Of a stretch of 12,851 bases of DNA, positions 1 through 6,151 are shown piece after piece. A model generated the notes under the pieces. It worked only from the letters and a program-made list of their open reading frames with translations. It had not been told where the DNA came from and searched no databases. Numbering within the stretch: the stretch's first letter is position 1; every line of letters starts with the position of its first letter. The translations under genes and the position numbers were made by a program. The DNA is from SIG673 sp964520875. GTDB taxonomy: Bacteria > Bacillota > Clostridia > Oscillospirales > CAG-272. The DNA lies in contig CAZFQJ010000034.1 in NCBI GenBank assembly GCA_964520875.1, positions 1 through 12,851 on the forward strand, written 5' to 3'.

Positions 1-926
1 AGATACTCAAAAAAGACAACGTCAAGGCCGCTATATGCCTTGACGTAAACGGAACGCCGCGCCGTGCCGCCGCGCTCTTCGGCAACGTATTCGTAAAGCC
101 TACCTACGGTACGGTCTCAAGATACGGCACTATCCCGGTCGCATGCTCGGGCGAGACGCTCGGAGTCATGGCAAATACGGTCGATGATTGTCGCGATGTA
201 CTTAAGACTATATCCGGTCACGATGATAAAGACGGAACGAGCCATTCAAACGAGAAATGCGAGCTTATAAACGCCAAGATAGCGGAAGGCGCAAGATACA
301 AGATCGCCGTTATAAAATCGCTTTACGATTTCGCGGATAGCAACACAAAAGCAATTTTCGACAATTTCAAGACCGTTATAAGCAATAACAATATAGATAT
401 ATCGGAAATCGATGGAAAAGAGCTGATGTCGGCAAGAGCGGCATGGAACATTTTGATGAGTGCCGAGATGTGTAACAACGTATCCCGTTACGACGGTATC
501 AAGTACGGCTACCGTTCTCAAAGCTACAAGAACATAGACGAGCTTTACACCAATAGCCGCACCGAAGCATTCGGAGACCTCACCAAGACCGCCGTGCTTT
601 TCGGCTCGGACGCACTTTCCACCGAAAATTACATGAAGGTCTACGACAAGGCTCTCAGAATACGCAGAGTTATCTCGGAAAGCTTTGCAAAGCTCTTTAC
701 GGAGTTCGACGCGGTCATCATGCCGGCCTGCTCAAAGACCTCGTACACATTAGAGGATACCGAGAAAAACGCATATCTTGCGTTCGACGAGGCTCTTTAC
801 ACTGCTCCCGCCTCTATTACGGGACTTCCCACAGTAGTTATCGGCGGAGTCCAGATAGTCGGAAAAGCGTTTTCGGAGAGCGTGCTCTTCGATATAGCGA
901 AGCGTTTTGAGAAGGAGGGGAAATAA
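1..926 (+). CDS. gatA: Glutamyl-tRNA(Gln)/aspartyl-tRNA(Asn) amidotransferase subunit A, divergent, 5'-truncated by window edge
   Basis: GatA is the amidase subunit of GatCAB. It hydrolyses glutamine and passes ammonia to GatB, which amidates mischarged Glu-tRNA(Gln) or Asp-tRNA(Asn). The reading frame is open from base 3 to the TAA at 924-926 (307 codons). The usual length is about 480, so roughly a third is missing upstream. Recognisable GatA segments are KPTYGTVSRYGTIP (bases 87-134), the GHDDKDGTS segment just after the first internal ATG (168), RYDGIKYGYR near the middle, and a C-terminal GLPTVVIGGVQIVGKAF. ATG 168 is internal to the conserved core and is not the start. The family signature GSDTGGSIRQPA is replaced by CLDVNGTPRRAA at the same spacing to KPTYG, so Thr (54-56) stands where the nucleophilic Ser should be. 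PTTP near the C terminus is PACS. The stop abuts the gatB GTG with no gap, which implies translational coupling. The GatA assignment is firm; whether its glutaminase works is open. Confidence 0.88.
   Translation, partial: ILKKDNVKAAICLDVNGTPRRAAALFGNVFVKPTYGTVSRYGTIPVACSGETLGVMANTVDDCRDVLKTISGHDDKDGTSHSNEKCELINAKIAEGARYKIAVIKSLYDFADSNTKAIFDNFKTVISNNNIDISEIDGKELMSARAAWNILMSAEMCNNVSRYDGIKYGYRSQSYKNIDELYTNSRTEAFGDLTKTAVLFGSDALSTENYMKVYDKALRIRRVISESFAKLFTEFDAVIMPACSKTSYTLEDTEKNAYLAFDEALYTAPASITGLPTVVIGGVQIVGKAFSESVLFDIAKRFEKEGK
911..920 (+). promoter_or_regulatory. Ribosome binding site of gatB
   Basis: GAAGGAGGGG lies inside the last codons of gatA, 6 nt before a GTG at 927. It decides the GTG start and shows that gatB translation initiates from within the gatA message. 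Confidence 0.8.
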
Positions 927-2363
927 GTGAGATACGAAACCGTCATAGGACTTGAAGTCCACATAGAGCTTGCGACCGAATCGAAGATATTCTGCTCCTG
1001 CTCGGCGAAGTTCGGCGCAGAACAAAACGATCACGTTTGCCCCGCCTGTTGCGGTATGCCCGGCATGCTCCCGATAGTCAACAAGCATGTCGTCGATCTC
1101 GGTATGACCGCCGGAATGATGCTCAACTGCGATATAAACCGCATAACTACGTTCGATAAGAAGAGCTATTATTATCCCGATCTTCCCTGCTCCTATCAGA
1201 CTACTCAATGGTTTGCGCCGGTCTGTGTAAACGGAACGGTCGACATACAGACCTCAAAGGGTACAAAGAAGGTAAGAATCAAGCAGATACACATGGAAGA
1301 GGACGCGGGAAAGCTCGTCCACGACGATTGGACAGACACCTCTCTTGTTGATTTCAACAGAACGAGCGTTCCACTTATAGAAATAGTAAGTCAGCCCGAT
1401 CTTTCAAGCGCCGAGGAGGTAGTCGCGTACCTTGAGCGTCTGAGATCTTTACTCAGATTCGCTAAGGTCTCCGATTGCAGAATGGAGCAAGGCTCCATGA
1501 GATGCGACGTCAACCTCTCGGTTCGTCCCAAAGGAAGCAATGTACTCGGCGTAAGAACGGAAATGAAGAACATGAACTCCATATCCGCTATCACACGCGC
1601 CATTGAATACGAGACCGCAAGACACATCGACGCAATAGAAAACGGTACCGAAGAGCTCCTTCAGGAGACGAGACGTTGGGACGATATAAAGGGCAAAAGC
1701 TATTCCATGAGAAACAAGGAGACCGCGGGAGATTACAGATACTTCCCGGACCCCAACATAATGCCGATAGTGATAGACGACGAATGGTTCGATTCCGTAA
1801 AGGCTTCGCTCCCCGAGCTTCCCGAAATAAAGAAGAAAAAATACATGACCGAGCTCGGACTCAGCGAATACGACGCGGATCAGCTCACTCAGAGCAGAGC
1901 GCTCTGCGATCGCTTCGAAGAAGCATATGCGGAATGTAAGCTCGCAAAGGAAGCCGCAAACTGGCTCATCTCCGACTGCCTCAACATTTTGAACAAAAAG
2001 CAAATGACGGCGGATATGCTCTCCATAAACGGAAAAGCATTGGGAGAACTTATACTTCTCGTCGATTCCGGCAAAGTAAGCCGCCCCAACGCCAAAAAGA
2101 TACTCTCCGTAATGTTCGACGAGGATATCTCTCCCGAAGACTACGCAAAAGAAAACGGATTCATAGTTTCGGGCGACACATCGGAAATAGAAAAGATCGT
2201 GCGCGAAATAGTGATCTCCGACGAAAGATCGGTAAACGACTACAAGAACGGCAAAGAAAAGGCTCTCATGGCTCTTTTCGGAAAATGCATGAAGGCTCTG
2301 AAAGGAAACTGCGATCCACAGGTCTTAAAGGGCATACTGATCGACGTAATAAACAAGATATAA
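927..2363 (+). CDS. gatB: Glutamyl-tRNA(Gln)/aspartyl-tRNA(Asn) amidotransferase subunit B
   Basis: GatB is the kinase/transamidase subunit. It phosphorylates the Glu or Asp on tRNA and amidates it with ammonia supplied by GatA. The protein has 478 residues, the normal family length. Landmarks in order are VIGLEVHIEL (residues 6-15), the zinc site Cys23, Cys25, Cys38 and Cys41, YYYPDLPCSYQ in the catalytic cradle, HMEEDAGKL, DFNRTSVPLIEIVSQPD, MEQGSMRCDVN, TEMKNMNS and DYRYFPDPN. The end is a YqeY-like helical tail (GKEKALMALFGKCMKALKG) that binds tRNA. The start is GTG, chosen because GAAGGAGGGG (911-920) lies at good spacing and the family N terminus begins exactly there. It directly follows the gatA TAA, so the two are co-transcribed and probably translationally coupled. 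All visible catalytic and zinc residues are present, in contrast to the unusual GatA next to it. Confidence 0.97.
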   Translation: MRYETVIGLEVHIELATESKIFCSCSAKFGAEQNDHVCPACCGMPGMLPIVNKHVVDLGMTAGMMLNCDINRITTFDKKSYYYPDLPCSYQTTQWFAPVCVNGTVDIQTSKGTKKVRIKQIHMEEDAGKLVHDDWTDTSLVDFNRTSVPLIEIVSQPDLSSAEEVVAYLERLRSLLRFAKVSDCRMEQGSMRCDVNLSVRPKGSNVLGVRTEMKNMNSISAITRAIEYETARHIDAIENGTEELLQETRRWDDIKGKSYSMRNKETAGDYRYFPDPNIMPIVIDDEWFDSVKASLPELPEIKKKKYMTELGLSEYDADQLTQSRALCDRFEEAYAECKLAKEAANWLISDCLNILNKKQMTADMLSINGKALGELILLVDSGKVSRPNAKKILSVMFDEDISPEDYAKENGFIVSGDTSEIEKIVREIVISDERSVNDYKNGKEKALMALFGKCMKALKGNCDPQVLKGILIDVINKI

Positions 2364-2368
2364 ATTCA

Positions 2369-2404
2369 AAAATGACCTAAGCCTTAAAAGACTTAGGTCA
2401 TTTT
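2369..2404. terminator. Bidirectional terminator between gatB (+) and the veg-like gene (-)
   Basis: A perfect 13-bp inverted repeat (2369-2381 with 2392-2404, arm AAAATGACCTAAG) has a 10-nt loop. T-runs lie on both sides: TTTTCATTTT on the + strand and TTTTT on the - strand. It begins 5 nt after the gatB stop, and its last base is the first base of the veg-like stop codon, so it can end both convergent transcripts. Confidence 0.9.
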
Positions 2405-2652
2405 CATTTTGCTTCAAGCTCCGAGATACTTATATTTCCGATCAGTATATCCGTATACTGCACCGAATGGATCCGCGTGTGTCCGCTGTCGTTCTCCTCC
2501 AAACGGAATATATGAGGATATACGCCCTTTATCTCCGCCGGTCTGTTTTCGGCGTTTATCTTCGGGTGTGACATCTTGATATTTACATGGATATGCGGAT
2601 CGGTCTCATAAAGCTTACGCACCTTATTACGTATGCTCTCTATACTATTCAT
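2404..2652 (-). CDS. Veg-like (DUF1021-type) small protein
   Basis: This 82-residue protein resembles the Veg family. In Bacillus subtilis, Veg is an abundant small protein with a proposed role in biofilm gene expression; its molecular activity is not settled. The similarity lies in the C-terminal half: AEIKGVYPHIFRLE (residues 39-52) matches the family's GV.....YP.iF pattern, and QYTDILIGNISIS (65-77) matches the family's S(Y/F)SD(I/L)L element. The N terminus, with SIESIRNKV, resembles the leading helix of Veg. The middle (MSHPKINAENRP) differs from the usual G.R.. segment, so this is a divergent member or only a fold relative. The start is supported by GGAGG (2657-2661) 4 nt before ATG. 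It follows a small hypothetical gene by 50 nt, but an intrinsic terminator lies in that gap. No separate promoter could be seen. Confidence 0.6.
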   Translation of the reverse strand: MNSIESIRNKVRKLYETDPHIHVNIKMSHPKINAENRPAEIKGVYPHIFRLEENDSGHTRIHSVQYTDILIGNISISELEAK

Positions 2653-2664
2653 CTTTCCTCCGCG

Positions 2665-2695
2665 AAAAAACAGCCGCCAAGCGAACTTGACGGCT
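2665..2695 (-). terminator. Intercistronic terminator directly before the veg-like ribosome site
   Basis: On the - strand, AGCCGTCAAG and CTTGGCGGCT form a 10-bp stem (one G-U wobble) closed by a TTCG tetraloop. GTTTTTT follows at 2671-2665. This is a textbook intrinsic terminator 8 nt after the upstream gene's stop, and its T-run ends only 3 nt before the GGAGG of the veg-like gene. Confidence 0.85.
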
Positions 2696-2702
2696 ATCCT
2701 TA

Positions 2703-2951
2703 TCAGTTGAAATATCCGCCTATATCGGTCTTTGCATTAAGTTGCTTTCTTACTCTGACGACTATCGACGCATCGGTCTGCTCCGATATCTCATCGATCA
2801 CGTAGCGTGTCTTGTTCTTTTCAAGCTCCGCTTTGTATTTTTCAACCTCTTCGCGATTGTATGCCAGCTGGGTCTCCTTGCTCAGTCCGCAATCGTCCTT
2901 CTGCATAAATATAAGGGTCTGAAAAATACAACCTGATTTAACGCGCTTCAT
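2703..2951 (-). CDS. Small conserved-looking hypothetical protein, 82 residues
   Basis: I do not recognise a named family with certainty; from memory, similar short proteins beginning MKRVKSGCIFQT occur as uncharacterised proteins in Clostridia. The start is sound: GAGGAGGG lies about 7 nt before ATG (2949-2951), and a near-perfect promoter stands upstream. The protein is soluble, with no signal peptide or membrane segment. It has two Cys (8 and 21), an amphipathic, charge-rich helix around residues 31-47 (REEVEKYKAELEKNK), and a C-terminal strand-like IVVRVRKQ. It is the first gene after a strong promoter with a long structured leader, and the veg-like gene follows. Most of its own message should stop at the terminator at 2665-2695. 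Function unknown. Confidence 0.7.
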   Translation of the reverse strand: MKRVKSGCIFQTLIFMQKDDCGLSKETQLAYNREEVEKYKAELEKNKTRYVIDEISEQTDASIVVRVRKQLNAKTDIGGYFN

Positions 2952-3097
2952 AAGAGCTCCCTCCTCTCCCGACTGTCGATCGGTCAGAAGGACAGACGAA
3001 TATTACAGAGAGGAGAGTGCGAAACATATAGTTTAAACGCAACCAACTGCCGCGACTGCGAATAGGCCACATCTCTCTCGTGGTAGGATTTTCTACT
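2952..3097 (-). promoter_or_regulatory. Structured 5' leader (about 145 nt) that can mask the ribosome site
   Basis: From the expected transcription start near 3096 to ATG 2951 the message has about 145 untranslated bases. Visible stems are GTAG/CTAC (3083-3086 with 3093-3096), CCAC/GTGG (3067-3070 with 3080-3083), and CTGTC/GACAG (2973-2977 with 2991-2995). Enclosing that last stem, CUCCUCUC (3015-3008) is perfectly complementary over 8 bp to GAGAGGAG (2968-2961), which is part of the Shine-Dalgarno region. TGCG near 3035-3040 can also pair with CGCA near 3018-3021. No known riboswitch class was recognised. Confidence 0.45.
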
Positions 3098-3102
3098 ATT
3101 TA

Positions 3103-3131
3103 ATTATATCATTTTCGGGTGAATTTTTCAA
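3103..3131 (-). promoter_or_regulatory. Sigma-A promoter of the hypothetical/veg-like pair
   Basis: On the - strand, TTGAAA (3126-3131), a 17-bp spacer and TATAAT (3103-3108) give a -35/-10 pair with one deviation from consensus. Transcription should start near 3096. Confidence 0.85.
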
Positions 3132-3197
3132 GAACGAATAATGAATTTTCGTTAAAAACGACATCTTATCCGCACCCATATAAAGTCATACGGTATA

Positions 3198-3206
3198 CCC
3201 CCCCCC
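3198..3206. repeat. Nine-base C/G homopolymer after the flavodiiron gene
   Basis: A run of nine C on the + strand (nine G on the coding strand of the flavodiiron gene) lies 17 nt beyond that gene's stop, in an otherwise A/T-rich intergenic stretch of about 270 bases. That stretch also holds the promoter and leader listed above. No convincing terminator for the flavodiiron gene was found there. Confidence 0.9.
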
Positions 3207-3223
3207 GCATAAATTGCAAAATA

Positions 3224-5014
3224 TTACTTTATCGGTTCGAAATCCGCCGCGCCGTGCTTACACAGAGGACAAACGAAATCATCGGGAAGCTCCTCGCCCT
3301 CGTAGATATATCCGCACACCTTACATACGTATCCTTTTTTACCCTCGGTAACGGGCTTCGGCTTTACATTGCTCTGATAATAGGTATATGTCATCGTTTC
3401 TTTATCCGAAATAACTCTCGCTTCCGTTATCGAGCATATGAACATACCGTGCGTGTCGAGATCGACATACTGTTCAACCTTGAGCGACATAAACGAATTT
3501 ATATAGCGCGGAAGAAATGCGAGTCCGTTATCGGAACGAAGAGGCGTAATATCCGCAAACTTATCGACATTTCTGCCGCTTTGGAATCCGAATTTTTCAA
3601 ATATCGAAAACGGAGCGTCGACCGTAAGGCAATTAACGTTCATCTTTCCCGTCTGCTTTATGACGTGGTGCGAATAGCTATCTTTGTTTATCGTCACCGC
3701 TATACGGTTCGGAGTATTTGTTACCTGATTTACGGTATTGACGATAAGACCGTTATCCTTCTTACCGTCGTTTGATGTCACAACGTAAAGACCGTATCCG
3801 ATATTAAAAAGTGCGGTAAGATCGTTTTTGTTTGCGGTATGATCCTGCTTTGCGAGATAATCTATGCAAAGCTCGTCCGCAAGGGCGTTCAGCTGAGCCG
3901 AGCTTTCGGCGTTCAAAGCGGACATGATCTTTACCGAAGTATCGGCAAAGGTGATATTCTTGCTCTTTTCAAGCATACCCTTCATGACCTTGGCTGCAAG
4001 CGGCGCCCAGCTTCCGTTTTCTATCAGGGCTACCGTGCGGTTACAGAAGTTACGCTCGGTAAGATGCTCTATAAACTCTCTCATAAACGGGAATATGTCC
4101 GCATTATAGGTGGTAGTCGCAAGCACGAGCTTACTGTATCTGAATGCGTCCTCTACCGCTTCCGACATATCGCATCTTGCAAGATCGGTCACTATTACCT
4201 TCGGGCATCCGTTCATCTTAAGCTTTTCGGCGAGCTGCATCACGGCTTTTTTCGTGTTTCCGTAAACTGAAGTATAAGCGATGACTATACCGTCGTCTTC
4301 AGGCTGATAGCTTGACCACGTATCGTAAAGCCCGATATAATAGCCGAGATCCTCTTTAAGCACGGGACCGTGAAGCGGGCATATTATTTCGATATCAAGT
4401 CCCGCCGCTTTTTTGAGCAGATTCTGTACCTGTGCGCCGTACTTTCCTACGATACCGAAATAATAACGTCTCGCCTCGCACGCCCAATCCTCCTCCGCAT
4501 CGATAGCACCGAATTTACCGAATCCGTCCGCAGAAAACAGGACCTTATCGGTACTGTCGTAAGTAACTATGACCTCGGGCCAATGCACCATTGGAGCGGC
4601 AACGAAATTCAAAACGTGCTTTCCGAGAGAAAGCGTTTCTCCTTCTCCGACGACTATCTGCTTCTCCGAGAAATCCGTACCGAAAAAATTCTTCATCATG
4701 GCAAAAGCCTTGGCGGAAGAAACTATTTTCGCCTCCGGATAAGTCTTAACGAAATTCATGATATTGGCGGAATGATCCGGTTCCATATGCTGAACGACGA
4801 GATAACTCGGCTTTCTGTCTCCTACGGTATCGCGGATATTATCAAGCCATTCGTGCGTAAAGCTTGCGTCAACCGTATCCATTACGGCTATCTTTTCATC
4901 GATTATGACATAAGAATTGTAAGCCATACCGTTAGGCACAACGTATTGTCCCTCAAAAAGGTCTATATTACGGTCATTCACTCCGATATTTTTGATATCA
5001 TTTGTAACTGTCAT
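3224..5014 (-). CDS. Flavodiiron protein with flavin-reductase and rubredoxin domains (O2/NO reductase)
   Basis: This cytoplasmic, probably oxygen- or NO-detoxifying flavoprotein of anaerobes has 596 residues. The metallo-beta-lactamase-like diiron domain covers about 1-240 and keeps every ligand: His76, Glu78, Asp80 and His81 in HMEPDH, His144 in HWPE, Asp163 in SADGFG, and His215 in PLHGP. A flavodoxin domain (about 242-385) begins VIAYTSVYGNTKKA, the FMN phosphate loop. A flavin-reductase-like split barrel (about 397-550) begins LFNIGYGLYVVTS. A C-terminal rubredoxin (562-596) has Cys564, Cys567, Cys582 and Cys585. Electrons probably enter through the reductase and rubredoxin modules and pass by FMN to the diiron site. 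The start at 5014 is preferred to ATG 5047 because AGAGGTG lies about 7 nt upstream and the promoter places the transcription start at about 5045. It stands alone with its own promoter. Whether O2 or NO is the substrate cannot be read from sequence. Confidence 0.95.
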   Translation of the reverse strand: MTVTNDIKNIGVNDRNIDLFEGQYVVPNGMAYNSYVIIDEKIAVMDTVDASFTHEWLDNIRDTVGDRKPSYLVVQHMEPDHSANIMNFVKTYPEAKIVSSAKAFAMMKNFFGTDFSEKQIVVGEGETLSLGKHVLNFVAAPMVHWPEVIVTYDSTDKVLFSADGFGKFGAIDAEEDWACEARRYYFGIVGKYGAQVQNLLKKAAGLDIEIICPLHGPVLKEDLGYYIGLYDTWSSYQPEDDGIVIAYTSVYGNTKKAVMQLAEKLKMNGCPKVIVTDLARCDMSEAVEDAFRYSKLVLATTTYNADIFPFMREFIEHLTERNFCNRTVALIENGSWAPLAAKVMKGMLEKSKNITFADTSVKIMSALNAESSAQLNALADELCIDYLAKQDHTANKNDLTALFNIGYGLYVVTSNDGKKDNGLIVNTVNQVTNTPNRIAVTINKDSYSHHVIKQTGKMNVNCLTVDAPFSIFEKFGFQSGRNVDKFADITPLRSDNGLAFLPRYINSFMSLKVEQYVDLDTHGMFICSITEARVISDKETMTYTYYQSNVKPKPVTEGKKGYVCKVCGYIYEGEELPDDFVCPLCKHGAADFEPIK

Positions 5015-5051
5015 CTGAACACACCTCTGTATTATTTTTATCTGCATTAAG

Positions 5052-5080
5052 ATTATACCATATATTTATGATATTTTCCA
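5052..5080 (-). promoter_or_regulatory. Promoter of the flavodiiron gene
   Basis: On the - strand, TGGAAA (5075-5080), a 17-bp spacer and a perfect TATAAT (5052-5057) form the pair. The expected start is near 5045, giving a leader of about 30 nt. The -10 is convincing; the -35 matches consensus at 4 of 6 positions. Confidence 0.65.
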
Positions 5081-5248
5081 CCTAATATTGTAAAACCTCG
5101 GTTATATTTTTTACCGCCGTAACGGTAACTATACCGACAAATTTCAAAGCCGTACAGGCGATACGCACACCGCTTGACATTTTTTATCTCTTATCAAGCG
5201 ATATAAGGCAATATATTTCTTTTTAGAGCGCATTACTCTTTTACACAA
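5081..5248. other. Gene-free stretch upstream of the flavodiiron promoter
   Basis: With the promoter and the purC terminator this is part of a 304-base gap. No gene was found. It contains short inverted repeats: TTACCG/CGGTAA (5111-5116 with 5123-5128) and a perfect 7-bp CGCTTGA/TCAAGCG (5171-5177 with 5194-5200, 16-base loop). Either could be an operator, but no regulator is known here. Confidence 0.4.
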
Positions 5249-5290
5249 AAAACTCATACGTAAAAGCATCTGTTTTTACGTATGAGTTTT
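5249..5290 (-). terminator. Terminator of purC
   Basis: A perfect 17-bp inverted repeat (5249-5265 with 5274-5290) has an 8-nt loop and lies 28 nt beyond the purC stop. On the - strand it runs out into TTTTTT, so it ends purC transcription. On the + strand it is followed by TTTTATTTTA, but no + gene lies upstream. Confidence 0.92.
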
Positions 5291-5318
5291 ATTTTAGGTG
5301 TTGATCTGCTTAAAGCGA

Positions 5319-6005
5319 TCAGCCTCTGTTAAGTATAAGCTTTGTAAGCTCAACGGGCTCCACGATCTTATCGCCCTTGTAGACACGCATATTTCCGGAA
5401 GCGATCTCGTCGATAAGTATTACCTCTCCGTTATTGTAACCGAACTCAAACTTGATATCCCAAAGGTCAAGTCCTATCGTCTTAAGATCGTCCGCAACTA
5501 TCTTCGTTATCTTGAGTGTCTGCTCCTTCATGCTCTCGAACATAGCGGGAGTCATGATACCGAGAGCGGCAAGTCCCTCTCCGGTAACCAGCGGATCGCC
5601 CTTTTCATCGTTCTTGAACGTACATTCGACATATCCGCCTTCAAGCGCGGTTCCGTTCTCTATATATTCGCCGTATCTGCGGATAAAGCTTCCGGTAGCG
5701 ACAAGGCGGCAGATGACCTCAAGACCGTGACCGAAGACCGTCGCGGGAAGGACCTCCATAGTCGCATTATCAACGTCGGCGCTTACGTAGTGAGTCTTTA
5801 TACCGGCTTTCTTAAGAAGTTCGAAATAATACACAGATGTTTGAAGATTTGCCTTACCTATACCCTCGATAGTAAGTCCGACCGCATTTTCACCGGGATC
5901 GAAAACTCCGTCCCTGCCCGTGCAATCGTCCTTGAACTTCAACATTACGTTGCCGTTATCAAGACTGTAAACATCCTTCGTTTTTCCCTCATAGATCTTT
6001 TTCAT
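5319..6005 (-). CDS. purC: Phosphoribosylaminoimidazole-succinocarboxamide (SAICAR) synthase
   Basis: PurC joins CAIR and aspartate with ATP to make SAICAR in de novo purine synthesis. The product is 228 residues, close to the usual 235-240. The N-terminal ATP-binding segment KKIYEGKTKDVYSL (2-15) is typical, as are LEVICRLVATGSFIRRYG (95-112) and LWDIKFEFG (181-189). After this the protein has LIDEIASGN (197-205) where the better-known enzymes have a DEISPD-type loop, and it ends soon after. From memory this variant is common in gut Clostridia. The start at 6005 is chosen over the in-frame ATG at 6107 because GGAAGGAG lies about 8 nt before it and the family N terminus begins there. The upstream ATG would also lie in the -35 element. 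The gene is monocistronic here, away from any other pur gene. Confidence 0.93.
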   Translation of the reverse strand: MKKIYEGKTKDVYSLDNGNVMLKFKDDCTGRDGVFDPGENAVGLTIEGIGKANLQTSVYYFELLKKAGIKTHYVSADVDNATMEVLPATVFGHGLEVICRLVATGSFIRRYGEYIENGTALEGGYVECTFKNDEKGDPLVTGEGLAALGIMTPAMFESMKEQTLKITKIVADDLKTIGLDLWDIKFEFGYNNGEVILIDEIASGNMRVYKGDKIVEPVELTKLILNRG

Positions 6006-6049
6006 GCCTGTTACTCCTTCCGCACACCTGTGCTTACAAATTAAGCGCG

Positions 6050-6061
6050 ACGCTTTCGCGT
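6050..6061 (-). other. GNRA-type hairpin in the purC leader
   Basis: The - strand reads ACGC-GAAA-GCGT, a 4-bp stem with a GAAA tetraloop in the middle of a leader of about 65 nt. No purine riboswitch was recognised; the leader is too short for one. Confidence 0.4.
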
Positions 6062-6078
6062 ACGTTTTTAATGTAGTT

Positions 6079-6107
6079 ATTATAGCACGTTTTCTTACGT
6101 TTGTCAA
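6079..6107 (-). promoter_or_regulatory. Perfect-consensus promoter of purC
   Basis: The - strand reads TTGACA (6102-6107), 17 bp, TATAAT (6079-6084): full sigma-A consensus at ideal spacing. The predicted start is near 6072. Confidence 0.93.
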
Positions 6108-6151
6108 TATTTTCTTTTCAACACGTAATGAAAAATTTATACAGATAATCG

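Noticed and set aside
2938..3027. Possible 29-residue leader peptide on the - strand in the long leader, overlapping the hypothetical gene start
   Set aside because: No ribosome site before its ATG and no composition that suggests an attenuator peptide; probably chance.
5015..5047. In-frame upstream ATG at 5047 for the flavodiiron gene
   Set aside because: It lies about at the predicted transcription start, lacks a ribosome site, and the extra 11 residues do not fit the family N terminus; AGAGGTG precedes ATG 5014.
5174..5179. TTGACA on the + strand upstream of the flavodiiron gene
   Set aside because: No -10 at proper spacing and no + strand gene downstream; it is part of the CGCTTGA inverted repeat.
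4370..6044. Long + strand open frames opposite the flavodiiron and purC genes (4370-5050, 5298-6044)
   Set aside because: They mirror well-identified genes, lack ribosome sites and encode no recognisable motif; the same holds for open frames opposite gatB, the symporters and the Gfo gene.
6006..6107. N-terminal extension of purC from ATG 6107
   Set aside because: The extension runs through the perfect -35/-10 promoter and the leader; PurC normally starts at the KKIYEGKTK segment, which has its own ribosome site.
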